This document shows positions 25,455 through 33,771 of a stretch of 64,000 bases of DNA, in pieces. Positions within the stretch are counted from its first letter, which is position 1. Each line of letters begins with the position of its first letter. The notes below the pieces were generated by a model. The model saw only the letters and a program-made list of their open reading frames with translations, had not been told where the DNA came from and ran no database searches. A program made the translations under genes and the position numbers. Source of the stretch: Achromobacter insolitus (GTDB taxonomy: Bacteria > Pseudomonadota > Gammaproteobacteria > Burkholderiales > Burkholderiaceae_B); assembly GCF_002209555.1 (NCBI RefSeq), contig NZ_NJIF01000003.1:496001-560000 (forward strand). The letters run 5' to 3'.

Positions 25455-26387
25455 TCAGCGGATCGCGGCGAGCATCAGGTCCAGATTCTGCACCGCAGCG
25501 CCCGACGCCCCCTTGCCCAGGTTGTCGAACACTGCAGTCAGCAGCACCTGTCCATGCTCCGCATTGCCGTAGACGGCCAGGCGCAAATCATTGGTCCCGT
25601 TCAGCGCCTGGGGGTCCAGATGCGTATGGGCCGCCGCATCCTGCGGAGCCACCACTTGCACGTGCGCGGCGCCCTCGTAATGCTGTTGCAGGCAGGCATG
25701 CAAACGCCGCATGTCGGCGCCCGGCGGCAGCAGACGCAGTTGCAATGGCACGGTAAGCACGATGCCCTGCCGATAGGCGCCATAGGCCGGCACGAACACC
25801 GGCCGCTGGGTCAGGCCCGCATGCCGTTCGATCTCCGGCGTGTGCTTGTGCGCCAGGCCCAAGCCGTACAGTTGCAGCGCAGGTCCGGCCCCGCGATCCG
25901 CGGCCTCGTAGGCGTCCACGGCGGCACGCCCGCCGCCCGAGTAGCCCGACACCGCGTGCACCACCACCGGATAATCGGCCGGCACCAATCCCGCCCGCAC
26001 CAACGGACCGAGCAAGGCGACGGCACCCGTGGGATAGCAACCCGGGTTGCTCACGCGCCGGGCCTGGGCGATCAAGCCGGCCTGCCCGGCATTCATCTCC
26101 GGAAAACCGTAGACCCAGCCCGGCGCCGTGCGATGGGCGGAACTGGCGTCGATCACGCGCACTTGCGGATTGACGACGGAAGCCGCGGCCTGGCGCGCCG
26201 GTTCGTCGGGCAGGCACAGGATGGCGATGTCGCAGCTGTTGATCGCCTGCGACCGGCGTTGCGGATCTTTGCGTTCGGCCGCGGGCAGCGTCAGCAGCCG
26301 CAGATCCGTGCGCCCATGCAGGCGTTCGTGGATCTGAAGCCCTGTCGTGCCCTGGTCGCCGTCGATGAAAACAAGAGGTTGAGTCAT
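25455..26387 (-). CDS. argC: N-acetyl-gamma-glutamyl-phosphate reductase, type 2
   Basis: A 310-residue ArgC of the shorter type 2 form. It reduces N-acetylglutamyl 5-phosphate to the semialdehyde with NADPH in arginine synthesis. Visible are the nucleotide-binding start [16 protein letters not shown], catalytic Cys in SNPGCYPTG and the conserved HKHTPEI segment. The ATG at 26387 gives the normal N-terminus; upstream codons belong to the promoter. It stands alone, apart from other arg genes, with a divergent LysR regulator, which is unusual for a biosynthetic step and suggests a specialised second copy. Confidence 0.9.
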   Translation of the reverse strand: MTQPLVFIDGDQGTTGLQIHERLHGRTDLRLLTLPAAERKDPQRRSQAINSCDIAILCLPDEPARQAAASVVNPQVRVIDASSAHRTAPGWVYGFPEMNAGQAGLIAQARRVSNPGCYPTGAVALLGPLVRAGLVPADYPVVVHAVSGYSGGGRAAVDAYEAADRGAGPALQLYGLGLAHKHTPEIERHAGLTQRPVFVPAYGAYRQGIVLTVPLQLRLLPPGADMRRLHACLQQHYEGAAHVQVVAPQDAAAHTHLDPQALNGTNDLRLAVYGNAEHGQVLLTAVFDNLGKGASGAAVQNLDLMLAAIR

Positions 26388-26482
26388 GGCGCGTACGTCC
26401 TGGATCAAGGGAACGCCGGAACCATCCCGACGCAGGACTCCATCATCGGACGGGATCGTGGATAACAAAAGTCGAATATCAT

Positions 26483-26512
26483 GATCGTTCAATTCAGTAA
26501 TCCTGAACGATC
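26483..26512. promoter_or_regulatory. LysR operator candidate between argC and LysR genes
   Basis: GATCGTTCA (26483-26491) and TGAACGATC (26504-26512) are perfect 9-bp inverted arms with a 12-base spacer. A nested TTCAG-N5-CTGAA (26493-26507) fits T-N11-A. The site ends four bases before the LysR start codon, so binding would block the LysR gene, the usual autorepression geometry. This is the strongest operator candidate of the LysR set. Confidence 0.6.
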
Positions 26513-26515
26513 GTC

Positions 26516-27409
26516 ATGCGTGAAATCAGCCTGGACCGCTTGCGCACCCTGGTCGCCATCGCCGACCTGGGCTCGTTCGCCGATGCCGCCCGCGCCCTGC
26601 ACCTGGCGCCGCCTACCGTCAGCCTGCACGTGGCCGACCTGGAGGAACGCATCGGCGCGCCCCTGCTCACACGCAAGCGCGGCCAGGTGCGGCCGACACC
26701 CATCGGCGAAACCCTGCTGGAGCGGGCGCGTCGCCTGCTTTCCGACGCCGACCAGGCGCTGGACGATGTGCAGCGGCAAGTGCAGGGGCTGGCCGGACGG
26801 GTCCGGCTGGGCGCATCCACGGGCGCCATCGCGCATCTGCTGCCCCAAGCGCTGGAAACGCTGGGGCGCAACCACCCCGGCATCGATGTGCAAGTGGCCG
26901 TGCTGACCTCCCAGGAAACCCTGTTGCGTCTGGCCGACGGCTCGCTGGACGTGGGTCTGGTGGCACTGCCTCAACCGCCACTGGAGGGGCTGGTGCTACG
27001 GCCCTGGCGGCGCGATCCCGTGATGGCTTTCCTGCCCGCAGGCTGGAAGGCGCCCGCGCGCCTGACGCCGGCCTGGCTAGCCGAGCGCCCGCTGATCCTG
27101 AACGACGCCAGCACGCGCTTGTCGCGCCTGACCGCGGAATGGTTCGCGGCCGCCGGCCTGAATCCGCGCCCCCGCATCCAGCTGAACTACAACGACGCAA
27201 TCAAGAGCCTGGTGGCCGCGGGTTACGGAGCGACGCTGCTGCCGCATGAGGCCACCGCGCCGCAGCCGGATCCCCGCATCGACATGCGCGCGCTACGGCC
27301 CGCGCTCTGGCGGCCGCTAGGCATCGCGCACCGCGCCGGAGATATCGAGCAAGCCACCCAGCATGTGCTGGACGTGTTGTGGGAACTGCGCGCCTCACCC
27401 TCCCGGTGA
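26516..27409 (+). CDS. LysR-family transcriptional regulator
   Basis: A 297-residue LysR protein with an N-terminal winged helix (SLDRLRTLVAIADLGSFADA and onward) and an effector domain. It is divergent from argC with a strong inverted repeat directly before its ATG. The last 15 bases overlap the convergent end of the CLC gene. It probably regulates argC; arginine or a precursor is a reasonable but untested effector. Confidence 0.9.
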   Translation: MREISLDRLRTLVAIADLGSFADAARALHLAPPTVSLHVADLEERIGAPLLTRKRGQVRPTPIGETLLERARRLLSDADQALDDVQRQVQGLAGRVRLGASTGAIAHLLPQALETLGRNHPGIDVQVAVLTSQETLLRLADGSLDVGLVALPQPPLEGLVLRPWRRDPVMAFLPAGWKAPARLTPAWLAERPLILNDASTRLSRLTAEWFAAAGLNPRPRIQLNYNDAIKSLVAAGYGATLLPHEATAPQPDPRIDMRALRPALWRPLGIAHRAGDIEQATQHVLDVLWELRASPSR

Positions 27410-29182
27410 GGGCGTGCGGCGGAAGTACGCGGTGCGCTGGCTCTCTTCGCGCAACCGCCGCGCGCGCGAACGGAACAGGTCCTTGCGTCCGACGATGCCC
27501 ACCAACCGGCCGTTGGCCCGGTCCAGGATGGGCACGCGCCCCGCGCCAGACAAGGCCATGCGGTCGGCAAGCTGGCTGGCCAGTTCCTCCGGATGCCCAA
27601 AGATCAGCTCGCGGCCCTGCAAGGCTTCGCCCAGCGTGCGCGCGGACTGATCTTCGTCAAGCGTCCAGGCCAGCGAGTCGGCGCGCGTAACTTCCCCTAC
27701 CACCGCGCCCTGGGCGTCCACCACCGGATAGCTGGTGTGCACCGGCTGCGCAGTCGTGAAATGCGCGATGGCTTGCGCCACGGTCCAGTCGGCCGACAGG
27801 GTTTGCACCGGCGTGGTCATGACCTGGCTGACGCGCAGCAGGTCGAAGGGATCCACGCGGTACTCACGGCTCACGTGGTGGCCGCGCCGCGCGATTTTTT
27901 CGGTGAGGATGGAACGCTTCAACAGCAGCACCGTGACCCCGTAAGCAAAGACGCAGGCAGCCAGTACCGGCAAGAGCGCGCCCATATCACCCGTCAGTTC
28001 CACCGCGAACAGCGTCGCGGTCAACGGCGCGCGCATGGTCCCGCCCATCATGGCCGCCATGCCCAGCAGCGCCCAGAAGCCCGCATCGGCCTGCGGCAGC
28101 AACGGCGTGGCCAAGGCGCCCAGCGCACCGCCAAAAATCAGCAGCGGCGCCAATACGCCGCCCGACGTGCCAGAGCCCAAGGCGACGGACCAGATAATGA
28201 CCTTGACCACGAGAAGCAGCAGCACGCCCTGGAATGCCAGGTCCGCGGCCAGCAGATGGCGGATATTGTCGTACCCCACCCCCAGCGCCGCAGGCTCGAT
28301 CAGCCCGCCTATGCCGATGACCAGGCCTCCGAAGGCCGGCCACCACATCCAATGCAGGGGCAGCTTTTCGAACAAGTCTTCCGCCGCGTAGACCATCGAA
28401 GTGAGCACGCCCGAACCCAGTCCGGCCAGCACGCCGACGGCGGCGCAGGCCAGCAGGTGCGCGGGCGTGAACGGCAGCGAACCCGAGTATGGGAATATCG
28501 GCCCCGCGTCCAACACGAAGGCGCGGGTGGCCGCCGCCACCAGCGCGGCCATCGCCACCGGCAGGAAGCTGCGCGGCTTCCATTCGAACAACAGCAGCTC
28601 GACGGCAAGCAGCACCGCCGCCAATGGCGTGGCGAAGATGGCCGTCATGCCCGCGGCGGCGCCGGCCACCAGCAGGGTCTTGCGCTCGCCGTCGTCCAGG
28701 TGGATGGTCTGCGCCAGCAGGGAGCCGATGGCGCCGCCCGTCATGATGATGGGACCCTCGGCGCCGAATGGGCCGCCCGTGCCTATCGACACCGCCGAGG
28801 AAACCGGCTTCAGCACTGCCACCTTGGGTTGGATGCGGCTCTTGCCGATCAAGATCGCTTCCATGGCTTCCGGAATGCCGTGGCCGCGGATCTTCTCCGA
28901 GCCATAGCGCGCCATCAGCCCGATGATGAGACAGCCGACCACCGGTATGGCCACCGAAGCCAGGCCCAGATCGCTCGCGGCAATGGGAGTATCCGCAAAC
29001 GAGAACCGATGGTGATAGGCGAGATTGGTGCACAGCGCGATCAGGCGCAACAGCGCCCACGCGGCGCCCACGCTGGCCAGGCCGACGGGAATCGCCAGCC
29101 CCATGAGCAGGACGACGCGCTTGTCCGTGGTGAAGTCGCCCAGCCGCAGCGCGGCCCGGGCGGAGGAAGAAGTGGAAGACAT
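27395..29182 (-). CDS. CLC-family chloride channel/antiporter with CBS domains
   Basis: A 595-residue membrane protein: CLC core (about 20-440, many hydrophobic helices) and a cytoplasmic CBS pair (about 455-575). Ion-path motifs are GHGIP (100-104), GAEGP (140-144) with the gating Glu142, and GTSGGVLAP further on. GHGIP carries His where ClcA has Ser, and the segment corresponding to ClcA IIEEM reads AVELL, so the internal proton Glu may be Leu, hinting at a channel rather than an H+ antiporter. It faces a divergent MarR gene across a perfect palindrome. Confidence 0.9.
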   Translation of the reverse strand: MSSTSSSARAALRLGDFTTDKRVVLLMGLAIPVGLASVGAAWALLRLIALCTNLAYHHRFSFADTPIAASDLGLASVAIPVVGCLIIGLMARYGSEKIRGHGIPEAMEAILIGKSRIQPKVAVLKPVSSAVSIGTGGPFGAEGPIIMTGGAIGSLLAQTIHLDDGERKTLLVAGAAAGMTAIFATPLAAVLLAVELLLFEWKPRSFLPVAMAALVAAATRAFVLDAGPIFPYSGSLPFTPAHLLACAAVGVLAGLGSGVLTSMVYAAEDLFEKLPLHWMWWPAFGGLVIGIGGLIEPAALGVGYDNIRHLLAADLAFQGVLLLLVVKVIIWSVALGSGTSGGVLAPLLIFGGALGALATPLLPQADAGFWALLGMAAMMGGTMRAPLTATLFAVELTGDMGALLPVLAACVFAYGVTVLLLKRSILTEKIARRGHHVSREYRVDPFDLLRVSQVMTTPVQTLSADWTVAQAIAHFTTAQPVHTSYPVVDAQGAVVGEVTRADSLAWTLDEDQSARTLGEALQGRELIFGHPEELASQLADRMALSGAGRVPILDRANGRLVGIVGRKDLFRSRARRLREESQRTAYFRRTPSPGG

Positions 29183-29227
29183 GTACGAAGACGGGAAGAA
29201 TTCCGCAGGGATTTGCGAAATGTCATT

Positions 29228-29246
29228 TATATCGTATCACGATATA
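29228..29246. promoter_or_regulatory. MarR-type operator (TATATCG-TATCA-CGATATA)
   Basis: A perfect 7-bp inverted repeat with a 5-base spacer, between the divergent CLC and MarR genes and 16 bases before the MarR start. MarR dimers bind palindromes of 16-20 bp in this arrangement. Binding would probably repress both genes. Confidence 0.6.
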
Positions 29247-29262
29247 TATTAGAATCGGCCGG

Positions 29263-29715
29263 GTGAAACCGCTCCCGCCCCCTACTCAGTTATCCGCCAC
29301 GGACTATGAGCTGCTGGCCGACTTCCGCTATGCGCTGCGCCGCTTTGCCGCATTCAGTGAAAACGCCGCAGCCGGCCTGGACCTGATGCCGCAACAGCAC
29401 CAGGCCCTGCTCGCCATCAAGGGCACGCGCAAGAGCACGCCGGGCCGCCGAGGCCTGTACGTGGGAGAAATTGCCGAACGCCTGTTGATCCGCCCGCATA
29501 CCGCCGCCGAACTGGTGGGCCGGCTGGCCCGCCTGGACCTGGTCAGCCGCGAGGGCGACCCCGAGGACGGCCGCCGCGTCGAGGTGGTGCTGACCGCCAA
29601 GGCGGAACGCATGCTGGAAGACCTGTCCGCGTCGCACTTGGAAGAATTGCGCGCCATGCGCCCGCTGTTGACGCGCCTGTTGACCCGCATCGGGGACGAT
29701 CCCAGCCAGGATTGA
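29263..29715 (+). CDS. MarR-family transcriptional regulator
   Basis: A 150-residue MarR regulator with a GTG start at 29263. The winged helix is near 65-110 (VGEIAERLLIRPHTAAELVG, then EDGRRVEVVLT, the wing). It is divergent from the CLC gene with a strong palindrome between, and lies upstream of the HPP-CBS membrane protein gene. All three are probably one regulon concerned with ion or small-solute balance. Confidence 0.9.
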   Translation: MKPLPPPTQLSATDYELLADFRYALRRFAAFSENAAAGLDLMPQQHQALLAIKGTRKSTPGRRGLYVGEIAERLLIRPHTAAELVGRLARLDLVSREGDPEDGRRVEVVLTAKAERMLEDLSASHLEELRAMRPLLTRLLTRIGDDPSQD

Positions 29716-29727
29716 TCCTTCCTGGCC

Positions 29728-29741
29728 GCATAAGCTTATGC
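29728..29741. promoter_or_regulatory. Perfect 14-bp palindrome between MarR and HPP genes
   Basis: GCATAAGCTTATGC is an exact palindrome 12 bases after the MarR stop and about 50 bases before the HPP gene. It has no loop and no T-run, so it is a poor terminator; an operator is more likely. It differs in sequence from the MarR-promoter palindrome. Confidence 0.4.
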
Positions 29742-29791
29742 AGCGCAGCTTTGCCTCGCATGATAAATTGTCGCCCCGCGACATATTTTGG

Positions 29792-30970
29792 ATGCGCGAG
29801 GAGATCGTTTTGGGTGTAGCAATCAAGCGCTGGCTGGGCTCGTTCGCGCCAGCGCCGGTGGGCGTCAACGGACGCGAGAAACTCTACGGCGTGCTGGGCG
29901 CGCTGCTCGGCCTGTTCTGCACGGAATGGGTGGGCCGCCACGCGCTGGGCGACGCCAGCCCCTGGTTCATCGCCCCGATGGGAGCGTCCGCCGTACTGCT
30001 GTTCGCCGCCCCCGCCAGTCCGCTGGCCCAGCCCTGGTCCATCATGGCGGGCAACCTGGTATCGGCCCTGATCGGCGTGTTCTGCGCCCAATTCATTCCC
30101 GTGCCCGGCGTAGCCGCCGCCGTTGCGGTCGCGCTGGCCATCGGCGCCATGTTCTCCTTGCGTTGCCTGCATCCGCCCAGCGGCGCCGTGGCGCTGACGG
30201 CGGTGCTGGGCGGCCCCTCGGTCGCCAGCCTGGGCTATGGTTTCGCGCTCTGGCCGGTGGCGCTGAACTCCGCCATCCTGCTGTGCATTGCCGTAGTCTT
30301 CAATGGCGCGCTCAAGCGCAACTATCCGCGCCGCCACGCCGACCCCGCCGTGGGCCACCACACACGTGACCTGGCGCCCAGCGCCCGCCTGGGCTTTAGC
30401 CTGGCCGACCTGGACGAAGCGCTGACGCAGCGCGGCGAACTGCTGGACATCAGCAAGGAAGACCTGGAAGAAATCGTGCTGGCCGCGGAAATGCGCGCCA
30501 GCGTGCGCCGCTTCGGCGACGTGCGTTGCGCCGACATCATGTCGCGCGACGTGGTGACGGTGCAGGCACAGGACCCGCTCGACTATGCCGTCCGCCTGTT
30601 CGACAAGCACCGCTTGCAGGCGCTGCCGGTGCTGGATCCCGCCGGCGGCTATGCCGGCATGATCAGCCAGGGCGACGTACTGGCGCGCAGGACCCGGCTG
30701 ACGGCGGTCGCGCCCGACGCCAGCGCCGCGGCGGACCTGCTGGTGGCCGACTGCATGCGTAGTGAAGTGCCCTTCGCCACCCCGGGCCTGCCCGTCATTG
30801 AACTGGCCCGCCCCATGTCGGACAGCCTGCATTGCGTGCCGGTGCTGGACGAGTCTCGCCATCTGGTCGGGCTGGTCACGCAATCGGACCTGGTGGCGGC
30901 GCTCTATCAGATCGCGGTAGCGGCCAGTTCGCCTGTGGGGACGCCGGACGCCCAGCGGCTGGCCGCCTGA
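29792..30970 (+). CDS. HPP-family membrane protein with C-terminal CBS pair
   Basis: A 392-residue protein: N-terminal HPP domain with hydrophobic segments near 30-190 and the family signature LRCLHPPSGAVALTAVLGG, then a cytoplasmic CBS pair (about 245-385, MSRDVVTVQAQDPLDYAV and MRSEVPFATPG). HPP proteins include nitrite transporters; CBS pairs sense adenine nucleotides or ionic strength. The start is uncertain: ATG at 29792, or a TTG at 29810 that has GAGGAG six bases upstream. It lies downstream of the MarR gene. Confidence 0.86.
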   Translation: MREEIVLGVAIKRWLGSFAPAPVGVNGREKLYGVLGALLGLFCTEWVGRHALGDASPWFIAPMGASAVLLFAAPASPLAQPWSIMAGNLVSALIGVFCAQFIPVPGVAAAVAVALAIGAMFSLRCLHPPSGAVALTAVLGGPSVASLGYGFALWPVALNSAILLCIAVVFNGALKRNYPRRHADPAVGHHTRDLAPSARLGFSLADLDEALTQRGELLDISKEDLEEIVLAAEMRASVRRFGDVRCADIMSRDVVTVQAQDPLDYAVRLFDKHRLQALPVLDPAGGYAGMISQGDVLARRTRLTAVAPDASAAADLLVADCMRSEVPFATPGLPVIELARPMSDSLHCVPVLDESRHLVGLVTQSDLVAALYQIAVAASSPVGTPDAQRLAA

Positions 30971-30977
30971 GCCCCCC

Positions 30978-30993
30978 TCCGTAGCCCTACGGA
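30978..30993. promoter_or_regulatory. Shared operator copy 1: TCCGTAG-CC-CTACGGA
   Basis: A 7-2-7 inverted repeat ending 37 bases before the GTG start of the histidine kinase gene. The same core TCCGTAG-N2-CTACGGA recurs at 33119-33134 in front of the HbpS-like gene. Two identical half-site pairs bracketing the two-component genes point to a binding site of the response regulator. Confidence 0.6.
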
Positions 30994-31030
30994 TTCCTGC
31001 CCGGTTCGGCCGCAAGGCATAATTTCACGC

Positions 31031-32470
31031 GTGAATCCCTTATCGCGCGCACGCGCCTTCTTCTGTTGGCTGGTCCTGTTCGCCCTGGGCGCCTTCTGGA
31101 TCGGGCGGCAGGACTACGTAGACCAGTACGATCGCTTCACCCAGAGCACCAGCGTGGCGCAGCGCATGCTGAGCCAGAAAACGGTGCAGCATGAAGCCGT
31201 GCTGGCCACGCTGGCCGCCCTATCCCATCCCCCTGCTCCGGAACGCCTTTACCCCAGTCTGCGGCCGGCAATGCCGCAACTGCTGGGGCTGGGCTATCTG
31301 CCTGGCGGGGCCTGGTCCGGCAGCCTGCCGGAGCCGGCGGGTCTGGCGTCCGCCGTCGAACGGGCGCGTGCCTTGGCCCGGCCCGTGACGCTGCCGGTGG
31401 ACAACGCCCGCTACTGGCTGGTGGCGCCTTCCGGCTGGAGTCTGCTGCTGGACGCCAGCCAGCTCGTTCCCGCGGGCGACTTCCCCCCCGGGCTGGCCAC
31501 GCTGACCCTGACCGTAGGCCAGACGCCCCTGACCCTGCTGGACAAGCAGCCCAATACCGGCGCGCCTGGCTGGCCGCTGGCCCTCCAAAAGCCACTGGGC
31601 GCTGCCAGCCAGCCCTTCCAGATGCGCAGCACCCGCAAGCTGACACCGGACGCCTGGCCCTGGCCCACCTGGCTGGCCTGGGGCCTGGCCAGCGCGCTAC
31701 TGGTTGCCGGCGCCGCTGCCTGGCAACGTTCGCGCGCGCAGGCCCGCCGCCAACAGGAGCAACTGCGCCTGGGCGCCATGGCTCGCTTGAGCACGCTGGG
31801 TGAAATGGCCGCGGGCATCGCCCACGAGCTGAACCAGCCACTGACCGCCATCCTGGCCCAGACCCGCGCTGCCGAACGGCTGCTGGATGACGACGAGGAG
31901 CGGCCCGCCGTGCGCCATGCGCTAGTGGCGAGCGCCGAGCAGGCCAAGCGCGCCGCGGACATCATCAGCCGCATGCGCGCGCTGGTGCAGCCCAGCTCGC
32001 CCGCCCGGCGCGTAGCGCTGGACCCCGATGCGCTGGTGGCTTCGTTGCGCTTCCTGCGCGAACCGGAGCTGGCCCGGCAAGGCATACGGCTGAGCTGGCA
32101 CAACGCCACTCCCGGCGTCCGCCCGCTGGGCGACCGCGTCGCGCTGGAGCAGATCCTGCACAACCTGGTGCAGAACGCCGCCGACGCCCTGGCAGACGTC
32201 TCCGGCCCGCGCCAGATCTCGCTGGAGGGCCGCGCCGAGGGCGACACCTACCTGTTCAGCGTCAGCGATACCGGCCCCGGCATTGCCGCCGACGCGCTGC
32301 CCCGGCTGTTCGCTCCCTTCTACACCACGCGGCCGCAGGGCATGGGCCTGGGACTGGCGCTGTGCGACACGCTGGCCGGCTCAATGGACGGCCGCATCGC
32401 CGCGCGCAATCTCAGCCCGGCCGGCGCCTGCTTCACGGTCAGCCTGCCAAGGGCGGGCGCCGCCGCATGA
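31031..32470 (+). CDS. Sensor histidine kinase
   Basis: A 479-residue membrane kinase with a GTG start. A first membrane segment (about 9-25), a periplasmic sensor region of roughly 185 residues without a recognised domain, a second membrane segment (about 213-230), then the HisKA helix with His265 (GIAHELNQPLTAI) and an ATP-binding domain: N-box NLVQNAADAL, G1 DTGPGI, F-box and G2 MGLGLAL. The stop overlaps the response-regulator start (ATGA). The periplasmic region is large enough to receive a signal from the secreted HbpS-like protein encoded downstream. Confidence 0.93.
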   Translation: MNPLSRARAFFCWLVLFALGAFWIGRQDYVDQYDRFTQSTSVAQRMLSQKTVQHEAVLATLAALSHPPAPERLYPSLRPAMPQLLGLGYLPGGAWSGSLPEPAGLASAVERARALARPVTLPVDNARYWLVAPSGWSLLLDASQLVPAGDFPPGLATLTLTVGQTPLTLLDKQPNTGAPGWPLALQKPLGAASQPFQMRSTRKLTPDAWPWPTWLAWGLASALLVAGAAAWQRSRAQARRQQEQLRLGAMARLSTLGEMAAGIAHELNQPLTAILAQTRAAERLLDDDEERPAVRHALVASAEQAKRAADIISRMRALVQPSSPARRVALDPDALVASLRFLREPELARQGIRLSWHNATPGVRPLGDRVALEQILHNLVQNAADALADVSGPRQISLEGRAEGDTYLFSVSDTGPGIAADALPRLFAPFYTTRPQGMGLGLALCDTLAGSMDGRIAARNLSPAGACFTVSLPRAGAAA

Positions 32471-33105
32471 CTACGCAGGAATCTCCCATGCTCGAACAAT
32501 CCCCGCTGGTCTATCTGGTCGACGACGACGACGCCGTGCGCGACGGCTTGGCGCTGCTCCTGCGCAGCGTCGGCCTGCGCAGCGAAGGTTTCGGCGACCC
32601 CCAGGCATTTCTGGCGGCATTGCCCCCGCAGTCCATCGGTTGCGTGGTGCTGGACATCCGCATGCCGGGCATCAGCGGGCTGGACGTGCTGAGCCGCCTG
32701 GCGGAGCAATCGGACCTGCCGGTGGTCATGTTGACCGGCCACGCCAATGTGGACCTGTGCCGCCGCGCCTTCAAGGGCGGCGCCATGGAGTTCCTGCAAA
32801 AGCCGGTAGACGATGATGTCTTCCTGGACGCCGTGCAGGCAGCCGTGCGCACCCATATCGCCAGCCGCGAAAAGCTTGCGGTCACCCAAGCCGCGCAGGA
32901 GCGCCTGGACAGGCTCTCCGGCCGCGAGCGCGACGTGCTGGAGCGCATCGTCCTGGGCCTGAGCAACAAAGAAATCGCGCGCGAATTCGACCTGTCTCCC
33001 CGCACCGTCGAAACCTACCGCGCCAATGTGTTCGCCAAGCTGGAAGCCGTAAACCTGGCCGGACTGATCCGCGAATACGCCGGCCTGCTGGATCCCGCCC
33101 CCTGA
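32467..33105 (+). CDS. Response regulator, FixJ/NarL type
   Basis: A 212-residue regulator: receiver domain (1-125) with acidic pocket Asp19-Asp22, phosphoacceptor Asp63 in VLDIRMPG, the Thr of MLTGH and Lys in LQKPVD; then a LuxR-type helix-turn-helix (about 145-205, LSGRERDVLERIVLGLSNKE, then RTVETYRANV). The start at 32467 overlaps the kinase stop by four bases. It most likely binds the TCCGTAG-N2-CTACGGA elements found before the kinase gene and before the HbpS-like gene. Confidence 0.93.
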   Translation: MTTQESPMLEQSPLVYLVDDDDAVRDGLALLLRSVGLRSEGFGDPQAFLAALPPQSIGCVVLDIRMPGISGLDVLSRLAEQSDLPVVMLTGHANVDLCRRAFKGGAMEFLQKPVDDDVFLDAVQAAVRTHIASREKLAVTQAAQERLDRLSGRERDVLERIVLGLSNKEIAREFDLSPRTVETYRANVFAKLEAVNLAGLIREYAGLLDPAP

Positions 33106-33115
33106 TCCGCCGGCC

Positions 33116-33137
33116 GCCTCCGTAGCGCTACGGAGGC
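33116..33137. promoter_or_regulatory. Shared operator copy 2: perfect 22-bp palindrome
   Basis: A perfect palindrome with 10-base arms (GCCTCCGTAG and its complement) and a CG centre. Its core TCCGTAG-N2-CTACGGA (33119-33134) matches the element before the kinase gene. It lies 85 bases before the HbpS-like ATG. An AGCGTAG sequence at 33141-33147 may be an extra imperfect half-site. It lacks the T-run of a terminator. Confidence 0.6.
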
Positions 33138-33222
33138 CCCAGCGTAGCCGACCGAATACCGCGGATCGGCCCCCGTCTTTAATCTGTCTGCTCCTGTCAT
33201 CGACTCCACAAAGGACACAGAC

Positions 33223-33708
33223 ATGTCGCCCAAATTCATCGCCCTCGCCACGCTGTTCGCCTGCGCCGGCGCCGCCAACGCCGCCGTGCTCAACGAAAGC
33301 AACCTGTCCATGGCCGACGCGCAGAAGTTGGCGACGGCCACCGTCGCCGCCTGCCAGGCCAAAGGCTACAACGTCAGCGCTTCGGTCGTGGACCGCGCCG
33401 GCCTGCTCAAGGCTTTCGCCCGTTCCGACAATGCCGGCCCGCACACCATCGAAGCCAGCCGCGCGAAGGCGTTCACCGCTGCATCGGCCAAGACGCCCAC
33501 GCTGACCATGCTGGAAAACGTCCAGAAGAACCCCGCGGCGGCCACCCTGACGGACATTCCGGGTTTCCTGGTGCTGGGCGGCGGCGTACCGGTCAAGGCC
33601 GGCTCGGCCGTGATCGGCGCCATCGGCGTGGCCGGCGCGCCGGGAGGCAACCTGGACGCGCAATGCGCCGACACCGCTTTGCAAGAAAACGCCGCGCTGT
33701 TCAAGTAA
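33223..33708 (+). CDS. Secreted HbpS/GlcG-family (DUF336) protein
   Basis: A 161-residue PF03928-family protein with a signal peptide (MSPKFIALATLFACAGAANA, cleavage after Ala20). The mature domain shows family features: VVDRAGLLKAFARSDNAGPH, AFTAASAKTPT, GGGVPVKAGSAVIGAIGVAGAPGG. In Streptomyces, the extracellular haem-binding family member HbpS controls the SenS-SenR two-component system. Here the gene directly follows a kinase/regulator pair and carries the same promoter palindrome, so an analogous periplasmic accessory sensor is a reasonable inference. AAGGACA precedes the ATG. Haem binding cannot be judged from sequence. Confidence 0.9.
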   Translation: MSPKFIALATLFACAGAANAAVLNESNLSMADAQKLATATVAACQAKGYNVSASVVDRAGLLKAFARSDNAGPHTIEASRAKAFTAASAKTPTLTMLENVQKNPAAATLTDIPGFLVLGGGVPVKAGSAVIGAIGVAGAPGGNLDAQCADTALQENAALFK

Positions 33709-33771
33709 GCGCCGGCCGGACAGGGCGGCGCATTTGCCGCGCCGGCGGCATCGCGGTAGCCTTGGGGCGCC

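Noticed and set aside
33116..33137. 22-bp palindrome read as a terminator of the response-regulator gene
   Set aside because: No T-run follows on either strand and the same core recurs before the kinase gene, which fits an operator better.
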